From NCBI RefSeq assembly GCF_021130785.1, contig NC_060215.1, positions 68,142,501-68,206,500 on the forward strand: a stretch of DNA of 64,000 nucleotides. The letters are read 5' to 3'. Positions 34,040 to 47,783 of the stretch are shown in pieces. Origin of the DNA: Homalodisca vitripennis (taxonomy: Eukaryota > Arthropoda > Insecta > Hemiptera > Cicadellidae). Each line of letters starts with the position of its first letter. The first letter of the stretch is position 1. The position numbers and the translations under genes are program-made. The notes under the pieces are model-generated. The model saw only the letters and a list, made by a program, of their open reading frames with translations, ran no database searches and was not told the origin of the DNA.

Positions 34040-35117
34040 CCCTTTTAGCCCCGGCGTCCGATATATCGGACAGAGGTGGTCTAGCTAAAATGCCCAACGT
34101 CCGATATACCGGACGTCTCGAGAATTTAATGTAACTGGCTAATAATATGTCCAAATGCCATCAGTTTCGGTATAGTGGTTGGTGAAGAAACGGGCTACAT
34201 GCAAAAACAATAAACCATAAACAATAAACATTTAAAAACAATTGGCATCGTATTTCGTCTTCGTTGAGCGTAGTTTATTTGTCGATGTCAGCTGTCAGAC
34301 GACTTCAGTTGCATTTGTTGTTGTATGCTGAGTTATAACCTCAATTAGTTTGCGTGATTGAAAGCGGTTGTTTTTCGTGTGATTTATTGTATTATTAATA
34401 AAAAAACATAGAGTAAACGTCGTAGAGAAAAGTTACCAGTGAGTGAAAACACTTTGATAAACAATATTATTAGTGGTGAAGGTGCTATTTTTGAAGACAA
34501 TGAACTGAGTTGTTCATATAAAATGTTTATATTGTAAATATTATATTATTTTTTTTTACTTTTTAAAAAATTAAACAAGTTTTAGTGTTACAATTACAAT
34601 TAGTTTGTGTTATTTTACAATTGTTATTATTTCAAAAGTGCAAAAACAAGTATACATATCTGTATACTTTTACTGACGTGTATGTGGAAATATATGAAGA
34701 AGTGCTTATGCAGCAATACAGTGAATTGGATATATCTCCTGTATTTATCAAGTCATTTGAAAGTTCTTCAAATTTTGTGTGTGTAGTAAGAAATATGTGT
34801 ACAACAAAATTGCTTCATTTTTTAGGAGCTACAATTTTTTTTCTACCCTTTATGTATGTCCAAACTATAAAAAAATTAAAAAATAAAATTTTTTTTATGT
34901 ATATATACGCTAAAAAAAAACAAATCATTCTGTAAAAGTACTTTTTAACTATTACATCTAAAAGTACACTTATTTGTGAACAATTTAAAACAAAAACCTA
35001 AAAATTATCTTCAAAAACAAGAAAACTAGATGTATTTTCCCTCAACTCTGCACTACGGTCCCTTATCACCATGGGCTTTCTGGCAAGTCCATGGGAAAAT
35101 GGCTGGGGTTAAAAGGG
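34040..35117 (+). mobile_element. piggyBac-like non-autonomous element, family 1 (TTAA flanks)
   Basis: Both ends abut TTAA (34036-34039 and 35118-35121). TIR: CCCTTTTAGCCCCGGC against CCCTTTTAACCCCAGCC at the other end. Inside the left end are two palindromes, GTCCGATATATCGGAC (34056-34071, perfect) and GTCCGATATACCGGAC (34099-34114). A short frame near 34411-34540 (SKRRREKLPVSENTLINNII ... EDNELS) looks like the N-terminus of a transposase, so this is probably an internal deletion of a piggyBac-type element. In CRELD intron 2. Confidence 0.82.
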
Positions 35118-35149
35118 TTAAACGCCAATGTTTAAACCTAAATGAATTC

Positions 35150-35400
35150 CTTTTTATTAGGCTTGTGCAATAGAGATCATTAACAAAGTGCATAAATTGG
35201 TCATACTTAACCTATTATGAGTGTCTATTTTTGGTAGATTCATTTCAGGAAGTGTTATGCCAAATCAAACCTACTGCAACGTAACGTCAAAAATTTTCAA
35301 TACTAGAGTTAAAAAAACATCGCATTCTCTGAGCTCGTTAAAAAAATGCGACAAATGCGTTTGCATTTTGAACCCTGTGGAAAATCATTTATTTGATGAT
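35150..35400 (+). repeat. dispersed unclassified repeat, copy 1
   Basis: Shares GATCATTAACAAA, CTTAACCTAT, TGTCTRTTTTTGGTAGATTCAT and CTCGTT..AAAATGC.ACAAATGCG in the same order with 42800-43160 (copy 2). No coding capacity and no clear ends. Confidence 0.7.
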
Positions 35401-36729
35401 GAGTAAACCAATAGAAGTGTTTGACTCCAATCAATATAGTTTAGCACTGCCTGATTGTCACTGTTGCAATGTACTCCCTTGCAGACATACTTGATAGGTA
35501 AGCAAGAGGAGTGGTTCGGGTGAAGGGGGCAGTATCTCCTGATCCAGACTGCACACCCATTAATACTGAAGTATATCACTAGGCTGCATTTATAAACTGC
35601 TTTCTTTTTTACATTTGGTATTGTTGGCAGTCTTATAACTGTGTTTATCAATTGTTTGAAATTATCTTTAGATATAGATGTGTAAGATGTTTCTGTATAA
35701 TACTATTCTTTTTCTTATGATATTATTGCAGTGATGATTTCAGAACTACTTGTGTTTTGTAATTTCTTGCTCGAAAAGTTAAAATTATATGGGATGTAAC
35801 TAAATCCCCTGTTTAAGAGCCAGCCGGCTGTAGTGACATAACCTTGAGTTTTCTTCCATAAGAACAGTGTTAAATCTCATGTACCTTTACATCCTTAACA
35901 CTATTTTTGTAAAGTGAGTACTTTTTGAATAATTAAACGATGATGACAAAAAAGTTTGAGATTATGTTTCTGAATAACTTACAAAAATAGCAAAGGAACT
36001 AAAAAAAAATTGGATGCGTATTAATTATATCTTTTAAATGAGATACCTCCCATTATCCTACAACTAAATAAAGGTTGTAAAAGTGCATAATTGTTAACAT
36101 TTATCTTAAGGGGTTTAAACCAAGATGGCTACCAGTACAGCCGACCGAAAAAAATTCAAAAGTCAAGGATAAGAAAATAATATAAAAAGATAATTCAAAC
36201 AAAATACAATAGAATCCCACTGATTTATGGATGTGAACAAACTAACACACTTTATTGTTCCTTTGTTTGCTTTCAAAAGAAACTAGTATGTCTGTGTTAT
36301 TAAAAAAACAGAATCACAAATCATTCTCGGTTTTCTTTCAAAATAAAAACAAGTATGTTCTGAACTGTATTTATGTACAATTTAGGATTTGTGTAGAATT
36401 TATTTGAGATATAATAAACTTGTACTATTATTTTAGCCATACCTGTAATAACTGCTGTGGTTTAAAGGTGCTTTTCAAATTTGAAGTGTATCAAGATCTT
36501 GTATTAGTTTATTTTCTTGTTGTAGGTATATGAAATAACTGGATTTTTGGAATAGATTGTGCTGCATTTGTTGAACATTTGTATGTTTGAGTAAAACATA
36601 GAAACCTTGACCCCCCCCCCATGATAAATCATAATATATATGTATTACAAAAATGTTGAAATTAACTGATAAGGACTATAGTTAAAGAGATCTATTATAA
36701 TACTAAAATGTAAATTGTAATGATCGTAG

Positions 36730-36927
36730 TGCTTGACTCTAGCGGAGGCGTGGGAGCAACACTTGGAGGACTGGTGGCTGGGAGACCGCAAAGAAAACTC
36801 TGACTTGACACAGTACCTCTGTGTGGATAGGGTAAAGCACTGCTGTGCTAGCGGCCACTTTGGGCCTACATGTCAGCCATGTCCTGGCTTTCCTGATAAC
36901 ATCTGTAATAACAATGGCAAGTGCAAA
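36730..36927 (+). CDS. Creld: CRELD exon 3 (end of WE domain, first Cys-rich unit)
   Basis: 66 codons, phase 0. Encodes LAEAWEQHLEDWW, then LCVDRVKHCCASGHFGPTC and CPGFPDNICNNNGKC, an EGF-like/laminin-type unit. Donor GTAAGT at 36928. The acceptor is weak in pyrimidines (TGTAATGATCGTAG, AG at 36728-36729), but the reading phase and family fit leave little doubt. Intron 2 is 6.1 kb and holds the Tc1/mariner element and the TTAA element of 34040-35117. Confidence 0.92.
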
Positions 36928-38525
36928 GTAAGTAAATAATAATAATATTAATAACAGTTTTCATTTTAGTTCTTAGGCATATGTAGCAGGTGTCGTGACC
37001 ACTCTTTTAAGTTTTTCCAGTTCACACCACGTAAAAAATTGCTATTACATTTACTATTTTGAGATATTTAAACCTCAAAATCTTCAGTCAAAAGCTGTTG
37101 AACTTGAATTCAAAGAGCAGGACTGAAATATTTTAAGATTGTAATTTTGATAGCAAAGTTTTTATTAAGTGTGAACCAGAAAGCTTTTATAGTAAGGTGA
37201 TAATTGCTCTTTGAATAATGCAGTTTTATTAGTAGTGACAAAAACACTTAATTTTTTTGTCCTCTTTTTCAATTCATTCACAAAGGATAATCAAATGTAT
37301 CCACAATCTCAGCCATTGCGTATCTACTCTCATACAGAAACTACAAGTTATTATTATTTATATAAAGACATAAAAGTTTTCAAATTCTTTCTATTTAAAA
37401 AAAATAATACATATAATAGTAATACTAATATCTTGGCTTAACAGTCACAATATTATTGCTTGGATTACCAAAACAAATAATCAATCACTCGATTAGACAT
37501 TTTTAGTATGTAAGGTTAGTAAACAAACCAGGTGTTGTCTTTTACAAGAGAGTTTACCCGCTTTGAGTGTAAAGACGGCAGGCTGAATTTCGTGATCAGG
37601 CAGTCAAAACTAACAAAAACTATTGTTGTGACTGGTGACAACTGTTCTGATGCGTAACACTCCATCAACATAACAATGGGAACAAACACTCTCGCTCATT
37701 CTGGTGGAATTTAGGGGAACTAAAATGAATATAATGCATTGTTAAGAGATACTGAGAGTTATCTTGCTTAGCGTGATGCAGGTAAATTATGATCAGCAAT
37801 ATGTAATGCTTACCGCGTATGAAGGGTTAAATCAAATCGAATTCTGTCATCTGTCTTCGTACCTGAAAAGCTTGAATGTAGTACTTTATTTAGAGTTTAC
37901 TTGGTTCTATCAGGAATAGGAGAAAGAATTTATACAACAAAATAAAAATCAAACTTTGAAATATTAAAATTAAGTCTCTCTCTTAATGAGAATCTCTTGG
38001 AAAATAATAGTGCAGCTGCTGAATTCAGTAACCTTAGTGCATTCCACTACATTTACCATGCTCTGAGTACGCTTAAGTAGTATTTCTAACATTATGTTAT
38101 TAATGATTTTTAACTCACAGTTGTAAAAGTTGCGCCTGAATCTCCTCTACTATAAGTAACATTTCAATACTGGCCTTAAGAATTACAGTTATTTTTATCA
38201 GCATATTCATATTATAAGAAATATAATTTTGCATAAATCATACAAAATATTAAGGATTTGTTAAGTTCATACCAACATCATGTAAATTATGATATAGGCC
38301 CTAGAGCAAATATTTAAAGGAGTTGTAATTAAATTTAAAATTTTACCATTACTCTGTGGTTGTTTGACAAACATTGAACAATAACAATCATTGCAGGAGG
38401 TCTAAACTGTTAAAGGAGTTGTAGGAAGTTGATTCTAGTGGTGTATTATATAAAAAAATTTTAACTTACTGTATATTACCTTTTGTCTTAAAAGGCAAAT
38501 CATTACAGAGTGAACTATGTTCCAG

Positions 38526-38700
38526 GGAAACGGAACTAGGAAAGGCGATGGCAAGTGCAATTGTGATGTGGGCTATACCGGCCAGTTCTGCGACAGTTGT
38601 GACACCAATTATTACATCTCATACAAAGATGAGAAGAAGTTGTTGTGTTCCAAATGTCACACAGCATGTGAAGGTCCATGTACTCAAGCAGGAGTCAAAG
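38526..38700 (+). CDS. Creld: CRELD exon 4 (furin-like Cys-rich repeat)
   Basis: 175 nt, phase 0 in and phase 1 out; donor GTAGTG at 38701. Encodes GNGTRKGDGKCNCDVGYTG, then CDTNYY...CSKCHTACEGPC, the family's EGF plus furin-like region. The acceptor AG used is at 38524-38525; a second AG lies 18 nt upstream (ATTACAG) in better pyrimidine-poor context but would shift the frame. Confidence 0.92.
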
Positions 38701-39174
38701 GTAGTGATGATTTTCAAACATGTAGTAGAAATTTGGTTAAGTATTAACTCTCTTACCACCAGGTGGTGGTATTTTGAAGGTGAAAACTCACATTTATTGT
38801 ACCTCAATGCCAGATTCCAGAAAGTTAATACTCTCTTCAAATCAAAGAGAATAATTTGGATTTATGTGCCATTGGTATGCATAATAATGTTTTTAGGAAG
38901 GAATTAATTGATGCCTAATGAAACATTGATTCTTAGTTTTGAATTGTATGACATATTCAAGACAGAGAGTATCTGAGTAGTCGGGAGATGGAGCAGTGAT
39001 GCTGTTCTCATTAGGGACCCATCCCTAAAGCTCCATATGCTCTCAAAAGTGGTTTTAATTTAACAACAATTCTCTGTAGCTTCCTTTTTTTCTCTTCTGA
39101 CATATTTTAACTGTGTCAGCTACCATAACCAATACCAAATATTTCCGAAAAAAAAACTGCCTGAATAATAAGAA

Positions 39175-42060
39175 TATTAGACAATAGACAATAGACAATT
39201 ATATTTATTTCCATTAAGTATATTAACAATGCAATAGGACACGTCATTTCTATGTTACAATATAAAACTGTTATGGTAACTTATATCATAACTTTATACA
39301 CAAAAAATATTTAAAAATTGTACATTGTATGAGTAAAATTAGTTAAAAGCTTAGGATTAAGGTGCCTTAATATAGGAAGTTGTTTTAAGCAGTTTTGTGA
39401 AACAGAAGAAAATGCAAAATGAAAGAGACAAACAGGCCTAACTCAAGTGCAAACTGAGATATCTGACAGTGATGGATAAAAGTGGTACTTGACAGAAATT
39501 ACTTAATCAAAATACAGATTAATATCAACAAGACACAAGAAGTATTTAAGAGACAAAGGTGGTACTTAACAGAAATATTGACAAAGGTGGTACTTAACAG
39601 AAATAACTTAATCAAAATACAGATTTACATGTGGGACTTGGAAGCTAAGACTAAAGTATTCATCAGTTGTGTAAAATGCTTGACTTTTTAACAGTTTAGT
39701 AATGATATTTTAAAATTTTTGTATGTCATGTTTCTAATAGCTAATGGTAATTTGTTAAACAATTTAAGTTGTTGATATACGTGGCTGTTTATTGTTTTAG
39801 AAAGTCTTACCGAAGGTGTCGCCAGATTGTTTCTTTGCCTAGTTAGATGATCATGAAAGGAGCTTTGGCAAGAAAATGAGTATGTTTTCTTTGACATAAA
39901 TTAAATTGCTTAAAATATACAAGGACGGTATTGTCATAATTTCTAACCTTTGAAAACTTGTCTTACAGGATTGTCTGTTGGTAAGGTTATCTAAGATTCT
40001 AATGGCTTTTTTCTGCCAAATGAAAACTTTTGAAGCGTGACATGAATTGCCCCAAAAGCGTATTCCATATGTCATTAGTGAATGGAAAAGACCATAATAG
40101 GATAGTATAAGAGTGTCTAAGCTAACTGATTGTTTAACCCTTCCAACGCGGCTAACGCCTATAGACGCGGAACTGCTGATGCTTTAAACGCGGATAACGT
40201 CTAAAAACGCAAAATCTTTACTTTTGAAATGGCAAAGAATTAGTTGTTAAAACTTCCGTAAGAGAGCAGGTCAATGTTCCTTTCGACTGTCGGGACTAGA
40301 CAAAACGCTTTGTCACCGTTGGTGGACGTTGTAACGGTATCTACTCGGGTTGAAAGCAATCGCTGCCATTTTTTGTATGGCCTGTGACGCGGCATACGCC
40401 TACAGACGCGTTCGTTTCATTCAGCTGTTTAACTACGTGTGTGTTGGTCGTTAATAAAATTCTCAAAAATATGTAATATTACATGTTTATTATTTTTTCT
40501 TATAAAGGTAATACCAAGGAATATGAAACAAAAATTAGCATTGGGAAATTAAAAGAAAAATTTTTTTTATGTCTTAGCGTTTGACAGTAATTTAAATTAG
40601 CGCTTTAAGGGTTAAGTTTTCTGAGTAGAAATACAACACGTGACAATCTTTTGCACAGATTTAGTATATGAGGCTCCCAGCTTAGCTGATTGTCCAGGGT
40701 AAAACCTAACAACTTTACACACTCACTTGTGTTGTCCTCAACAGGAATACCTCTTAGAGAGAAGTAGATTGACTCAGTCTTGTTATCATTTATAACTAGA
40801 TTATTTAATTGAAACCACATTTTTGCTGAATCCAATGCATTCTTAATTTTTGGTTTAACATTTTCAAAGTTATCATCAGAGTAGATAAGTGTGGTGTCAT
40901 CTGCGTAAAGTACGCAAAGAGAAGGAATATTATAATACATATCATTAACAAAAATCAGATAGAGAAAGGGCCCAAGGACAGAGCCTTGAGGGACACCTGC
41001 AATCACTTCTTGATAGGTTGAACTACTGTTATTGACCACCACTTTTTGTTTCCGCTCAGACAGATAGGATTTTATTAAGTTCAATTCATTATCTCTAATA
41101 CCATAAAAAGATAATTTGTCATATAAAATATCAAAAGAAAGACAATCAAAGGCCTTGGTTAAATCTATTAAATTAGAGGCTATTATTGATTTGTTTTCAA
41201 AACCAGTTAATATATATTCTAAAATAACTGCTATAGCAGAGCAGGTGTTGTGCTTTGGTCAAAACCCATATTGGTGCTGATACAGTAAACTATTAGTACT
41301 AAAATATTCATACAACTGAAGTATTAAGCAGGATTCAATAATCTTTCCAATAATCGGGACAATAGCAATGGGTCGATAACATTCAGCTGAGTTACAGTTG
41401 CCTTTTTTAAAAATAGGGGTTACTCCTGTTAATTTTAAACAATTTGGAAATATACCATTTACAAGAACTAAGTTAATTAAATATGTAAGAGGGCTAACTA
41501 AAGTATTCCCTAATGCTTTGATAACATAATAGGAGAGGCCAAACACATCTTCGCTTTTACTGTTACTAAGGTTAGACACAACTGATAATATTATATCAGA
41601 ATCAACATGTTGCCAACTAAAACCAGTTTCAGGTATAGGCTTATCAAAGTTTAAAAGAAAGTCAGAATGGCTTCTGTATATGGAACCAGCATCTAAGTCT
41701 ACACTGCCTTGAAGATTTTTTACAAATGTTGAAACATTAACAAAATAGTTATTAAGACACTCAGGAGTAATATGTATTTCTGGTTTGCACTTAACCGAGC
41801 CCGACTTCCTCCTGATTACATTCCAGGCCATTTGGCATTTATTTTTGGCGTTTAAAATGAGGTCGTCATTGACAGTTTTCTTAGCATTTGCTATATCTTT
41901 CTTATAAAGTTTCTTAAAATTAGTGTACCTATTCTTATCATTTACACTTTCAGTACATTTCCATCTGTCATACAACATTAATAAGATATCACGACTTGTA
42001 CACAGTGCTGTACAAAATTGTACTTTTAGCAAGCGCAGAATATTGTACTTGCTTTATAAG
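39175..42060 (-). mobile_element. LINE D: 5'-truncated non-LTR element, interrupted by a TTAA element
   Basis: Minus strand. 41259-42032 has the linker and RT start (LNNYFVNVSTFVKNLQ, FGLSYYVIKALGN, GNCNSAECYRPIAIVPIIGK). 40605-41084 has VPQGSVLGPFLYLIFVNDM and the catalytic LYADDTTLIY. 39688-40075 has the C-terminal domain (GIRFWGNSCHASK, KKAIRILDNL). Between the last two sits the TTAA element 40138-40611. The 3' end is at about 39177 with tail units TTGTCTA. Endonuclease and ORF1 are absent. Confidence 0.85.
40138..40611. mobile_element. piggyBac-like non-autonomous element, family 2, inside LINE D
   Basis: TTAA at 40134-40137 and 40612-40615; ends CCCTTCCAACGCGG and (inverted) CCCTTAAAGCGC. 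474 bp, noncoding, with repeated AACGC / TAGACGCGG words near the left end and GACGCGGCATACGCC further in. It interrupts the RT C-terminal region of LINE D, so it inserted later than LINE D. Confidence 0.78.
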
Positions 42061-42799
42061 AAACCTACATAAAACTTATCCAATTATATAAGAGACAACA
42101 TTTACAGCTGTAGATTTGTTGGAGAATTAGACCACAGAGTTTATGATATGGCTACAAATGTGAGATGCTGAGCTTTAGCAAAGCCTATCACTTGTGGGGA
42201 TATAAAGATTGCATTTCTCTCTGTCTTGGAAATGAACTGACCAAGACTTAAGTTGTGCATGAAGCTTTATTTCTATATGAGGAACACTGAGATTGATGAT
42301 GTTGCATGTCACTCCATGGGATTTGGCTGAGCGTTAGCAAATATTTTTACATTATTCTTATGCATAATCATGATAGCAACAAGAAAATAGCAGAATAAAC
42401 AAACTAAACTTGTTGTAAACAAACAATACACCCATTACACTCATAAGAGATTGAAAAATGCTAACTATGATATATATGTAGCCTAACTATCTCAACACAT
42501 ACATCATTTTATAGTGATCTGGTGTGTAGACTTTTATTATTTAAACACTGGTATGAAAACCAATCTAATGAACACAAATTTGAATATATCATGTGGCCAG
42601 ATATGTTGAGAAATATGTAGACTTTGAATTTTAAATGGCACTTCATTTAAACAAGAATGACTGCTATGATTAACTTCTTTTTGTACAATTGTCTTTCTAT
42701 TTGTCTGCAGAATATCTCAAGAATGAAACAAGCTAGATTTGAAAATTTGCATGCAATATTTAGTCTTCTTTATTTATTTGAACACCAATGTTTAAAGGC

Positions 42800-43165
42800 C
42801 TCATCGAAATTCAACCATTGAACCTTCAATATAGATCATTAACAAACTGCTTAGATGAGTTGACACTTAACCTATAAGAAATGTCTGTTTTTGGTAGATT
42901 CATGTGAATCGTGAGGTAAATTCACTCTATACTTCACAGTTATCAATACTTTAGAAATAGTGCTAGCAGTCCCGGCTTCTTCCATGTAATTGTTTTTATT
43001 TTTTAGCATTGTTTAAATACTTGTGCATGGTTAAACGTACAATCAGATTTAGTTAGTAGTTTGAAAATATAAAATATAATATAACCTCAAAAGAACTTCA
43101 GTAGTAGTTGCTAACTCAGCTCGTTTCACAAAATGCAACAAATGCGATTGCAGCTATATACTGCT
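42800..43165 (+). repeat. dispersed unclassified repeat, copy 2
   Basis: Counterpart of 35150-35400, with an extra internal stretch of about 150 bp. Noncoding. Confidence 0.65.
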
Positions 43166-43746
43166 TTATATACTGTTTCTATAACTCCAACAGTCATCAC
43201 AGTCATTGGGGATACTGATACAGGATTTAGAACTCCCTACTAATATTCAAGGCAATGTTTCTGGGATAAAAGCAAATGTAATTATCATATTGAAATTGTT
43301 TGAAAATCGTCAGCTACTCATACAAGTAACATTTTTTCATGTATTATATTTTTGTTCAGAAACCATTAAACATTAAAATTTAAAATATTGCATTCATAAC
43401 AACAACAACAACACCAACAAGGAAACCTGAAGACAAAATAATTATTATTTGCTGAAATTCAAAACCAAAATGGTGTCAATTTAAAATAAAAATAACTTTA
43501 AAAGGGTTAATCGTATTGAAATTTCCTGCAATAATTAATTTGACATATTTTAATAATGGATATCTAAGTATACTTAATTTATGAAGATTAAACAATATTT
43601 ACCATGCTTTTTATGGTGTGCGGCTGTTGGTAGCAGGTTTTTGTTGTTGAAGTACCCAGCTACTATTCTGTACAACAATGCAATAATCACCTATTTCTCA
43701 TGATGGCTTTAAAAGGAATAAAACGTTGTTTTCTTCATAAAGTTAA

Positions 43747-45104
43747 CCCTTTGAGTGCCACAGCGTCACTAATTTTGACGTTTTGTATTTCGATAATATT
43801 TTATATAGTACGATATTATTTTATATAGTACGATATTATTTTGGCCAAATAACCCAACAGTTGTATTAAATTGGTTCCAAGCTATCGATAAATATGAGTT
43901 TTATGTTGTTTCTTTACTATTTTATCTGTGAAACTTATGTTGTTTGAGTACTTATAAAGAGGCCACTATTTTTGGACTAGTTTTCCTTAATCGGAGAGAA
44001 AATAAATTACAGTATTAAAAAGAACAGACTTTCTTTAACCTAGTTTGGAATTTACAAGTTATTACGACAATCAATGAAAACAAAAACTAAAAGAATAGCG
44101 TTTTATTATTCGAAAATGTCTGATAATTCGTGCGTCTATTTGGAGACGATTTGGCGATAGGAAGTATGACTCATTGAGTATTCTTCGATTCATTATAGAA
44201 GAAGGAACGCATAATGCAGTTTATTTTTGTCCCTGGTAAGGAAAACTCCTCCAAAAATAGTGGGCTGCTATAATACCAAAGTACATATGCGATGCTTTTG
44301 TCTTTCAGTCACGCGACGTAGCAGCCGAGTACCGTGTTGCGTAACGGCCTTTCTTGTTGTTTATGTGCTGATAACCAAGCTTTTGAGTAAATGCAAATTA
44401 AAAAAGTAACTTATACAGTATTTTACTGTTTTTTTATTTCTTTACAAAAGTAATGTGGTTATTTGAGTTATGTCCAAGCGAAAAACGTGAATTTTCAGTG
44501 TAAATATATTAGGGTTATTATTTAGTAAATGTACACTTTTATGCAAATATGTTAGCAAGTATATGTCTCTACATTTACTAATCACATTTATTTGTGTTTA
44601 TATTGATGTTTTATTTGATTTTTTGTGAAAACTACACTATTACTAAGTAATTTCTAAACTCTGACAAATGAAGTAAAATTTATAAAATTTCGGTACCGGG
44701 CAGCATTTTGTTTATACATATAATGCCATGTTTTTTTTATTCTAGAATAATATATTATACATGGGTTTTATTTAGAATTATATGGCCTTTATCATGGTAT
44801 TAAGAAAAAATCTTATAAATACTGTATACACTCAAATTAGGTTGAAATTTAACTTTTTATAAAGAAGTAAAAAAATTTTTTATAAATACTGAAATTTTTA
44901 TATTTTTATACAGCAAATTTTGTTTTTAACAATATGTATCATATTCTGCATTTAATACGAAAAAAAAACAACAGCAAATTATGAAAATCCGTTGGGTAGT
45001 TATTTTACAACAGCTTTTTTTCCAAAAGCTTACAAATATGCAAAAAACAGCCTGGCACTTTATGCATATTATGCCTTGGAAAAATACCTGTGGCACTCAA
45101 AAGG
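43747..45104. mobile_element. piggyBac-like non-autonomous element, family 3
   Basis: TTAA at 43743-43746 and 45105-45108. Left end CCCTTTGAGTGCCACAG, right end inverted CCTTTTGAGTGCCACAG. A subterminal dyad CGTCA-7 nt-TGACG lies at 43764-43780. 1358 bp, no recognisable coding sequence. In CRELD intron 4. Confidence 0.85.
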
Positions 45105-45703
45105 TTAAGAATAATAGGAAATATATTTATAGGTTTTATATAATTGTCACAATAAAACTGACACATCCAATGAATATTTTCATCAGCTAGGAACTGCAAT
45201 TAAGAGGAAGGTGAACTGGAGCTAAACTCAACATTTACATTGAATCAACTCTTTCCACCATAGCTTTATGTGTTACTAGTTATTGTTCTAACATTTACAA
45301 TCAGCTGATAAACATTAAGCTTTTTATGTCGTAAATTGTTGCTTTCAGTATAGCAATTGAGGGAAATTTATAAGAGCTATTTCTAAAAACTGTTTAATTA
45401 AGATAATAAAGAAACATTGTTATACTCTGAAGAAAACAAATTCATTAGATTTTGTGACTAAATTAGACAAACTACAATTTTAGCCACTAGAGTGTTTCTG
45501 ATGCAAATTCTTATGAATATTCTTCCTGTGAAAATAATTTGATGTTACAGATTTATTTTGTCTTGTTATCCCATTATTGGGGTTAATGACACTACAGGTA
45601 TAAGGAATACCTCCTAAACCTATCTCCTCCTAAAACTGAAGCCAGAAGAATTAGGCTTCTTCTGGTAGTGTGTAACATGCAGTTATTGAAAATGTCATTG
45701 CAG

Positions 45704-45841
45704 GATGCCTGGCATGTACAGAGGGCTGGATCATGGACTCTGAGAGAGGCTGTCTAGATGTCAACGAGTGTTTTGCCTCAACAGCTCCTTGTAAGAGAAA
45801 TGAATTCTGTGTGAACAATGAGGGTTCTTATTCTTGCCTTG
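45704..45841 (+). CDS. Creld: CRELD exon 5 (Ca-binding EGF)
   Basis: 138 nt, phase 1 in and out; acceptor GTCATTGCAG, donor GTAAGT at 45842. Encodes CLACTEGWIMDSERGC and the Ca-binding EGF DVNECFASTAPCKRNEFC with CVNNEGSYSC. D-V-N-E-C is the usual Ca-binding consensus. Intron 4 (7.0 kb) contains LINE D and two TTAA elements. Confidence 0.92.
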
Positions 45842-46069
45842 GTAAGTTTGTTATTGTTATAAATGAAAGTATTCAGATTGACCATAAGTCAGGGAAATCA
45901 AGAGCCAGTGAGGGAAAATCGCCCTATGGCCAGCAATAACTTTCTCTGTTTTGCTCCTTTAAAAAAAAATCTGATTCTGTGATAAGAAATTATGAAAATC
46001 GTGAAATCACGAGACAAAGGACTATTTCGAAGAATTTCCTGGTCAACCGAGTTATTAATAAAGGTTTAA

Positions 46070-46994
46070 CCCTTATGACTTATATGTTGGATATCGTCCG
46101 ACATCACGATTTTGCAGTTTCACTTGTATGTAGGTTGGCAACCAACATTATAAGGAAGTAACATATACATATTTTCTAACTGGTCAGTGATGTTTTCAAT
46201 TGGTACTGTGTTATTCAGGGGATCTCAGAAACTAATTCACGCTCACATATGTTAGCTCATTTCATAAACAGATCAAATGTCCAGTCCATCATCTTCACCA
46301 CTATCACCATTTTCCATTGAACCTAGGTCTAGGCTATCATCCCTGTCATATCTGTACGTTTTCCAGTGGTGGAAGAACGTCATCAGCATTATTTCTTATA
46401 TTTTCGTCAGTATTAGAGTCATCGCCACCCACTAACCCAGCAATAAGTTTGAAATCAGAAAGAAAAGATTTACTTTGGAATGACAAATTGAGTTATTGAC
46501 ATGAATGTATCTGAAAATAGGTTTGGAAACCGACTACAACAAAAGCAATAAAAACCAGCAGATGACAATTGGTCTCTAGGTGTCACATATTAGTTCCAGA
46601 GAATGCCGTGCGATCTCACAGCACCAATTAGAAACATTGTTGCCGTCCGACATACAAGTAGAATGGAAAATCGCGATGTTGGACAACATCCAAGATACGA
46701 GTTGTATGGGAATCATTGTATTTCTGCAAAACCTGCTAAAAAATCCTGGTCTTCATTTTGGAAAATTTTTTTAAAGATATTCAAGTACCCTGTTCAAGTG
46801 CAAGATTAATTTTAATATAATTTTTCAAAGCTTGATGCAATAAATCAAAAACATTAGAAACTTTTGTAAAATATAATAATTTATATACTTTTATAACCAC
46901 TAGTTTTCTAAAAATTGGGTTTTCACTAGAAATATGCTGAAATGATTATGTGCTGAAAGGGAAAACAAATAAAAGATAATCTGATTGGAAAGGG
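46070..46994 (-). mobile_element. piggyBac-like non-autonomous element, family 4 (degraded ends)
   Basis: Left TTAA at 46066-46069 then CCCTTATGAC; right end GGG followed by TTAG (46995-46998, one base off TTAA). The TIRs agree only over CCCTT. A dyad GTTGGATATCGTCCGAC lies at 46086-46102. On the minus strand around 46270-46470 a frame with LSDFKLIAGLVGGDDSNTDE, NADDVLPPLENVQ and an acidic stretch looks like the acidic N-terminus of a piggyBac transposase with stops. In CRELD intron 5. Confidence 0.6.
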
Positions 46995-47731
46995 TTAGTG
47001 TTATATCAGAAATCAGAAAAAATTATGTTCTGGAGGCCAGGGATATGGGATATATTGTTGCAGAGTTGTCTTAGTAGATGTGCAACAGTGTTCCATAATT
47101 TTGCATAATTTAAAGTAAAAATTAAATTGAAATAATTCTTCAATATCAGTTTTTAATATATTGTATAAATACTTGTAGTGTAGGTGTAATGATTGAATAG
47201 AATAAATAGTAAGTAAAGAAAATCGCAAAACTTTATTCTGTCAACACCTTGAGCACTGGAATCTTATAGTAATTTTATAGAGTTTTTAGTGTTTTCATTG
47301 AATTTTATGCATTATACTACAACTCATACACTTGGATTAACTGTTGCTGGGCATTGGCTCTCACAAACATTTGTCATGACAATGTCTGTCTGATGCTCAA
47401 ATACGGCTGAAAAAATTATCTGATTAAAAATAGTGCCAAATAAATCTCGTACAAGGTGGTGGTTTTGACTTAAAGTGTTGAGTAAATGTATCTTAATTAA
47501 AATTAAATACACTCTTAGGGTTTTATTTAATAGTATAGATGGATTAAAAATATGGGAAAATTAAATTGATGCAAAGTATGTTTTTGTAATCTTCATATGT
47601 TTAGATCAATTTCTCAAACACTGAGTAATAGACTTCATTTTGGGTAATTGATTTATATGTTTAGTAAAAGATACCTTCCATCTTGCTTAGATTTTTGATT
47701 TTTATGTGTTTTTCTCTTATTGAACTTACCA

Positions 47732-47732
<1 letters not shown>

Positions 47733-47780
<48 letters not shown>
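47733..47780. repeat. (TA)n microsatellite
   Basis: About 48 bp of alternating TA, in CRELD intron 5. Confidence 0.95.

Positions 47781-47783
<3 letters not shown>

Noticed and set aside
34585..34935. 116-residue + strand frame in the TTAA element 34040-35117
   Set aside because: Begins at a non-ATG codon, low complexity, and follows the more convincing transposase-like frame, which ends at a stop.
38751..38907. Extension of CRELD exon 4 past 38700
   Set aside because: The phase and the family pattern need the donor at 38701; the extension reads into stops.
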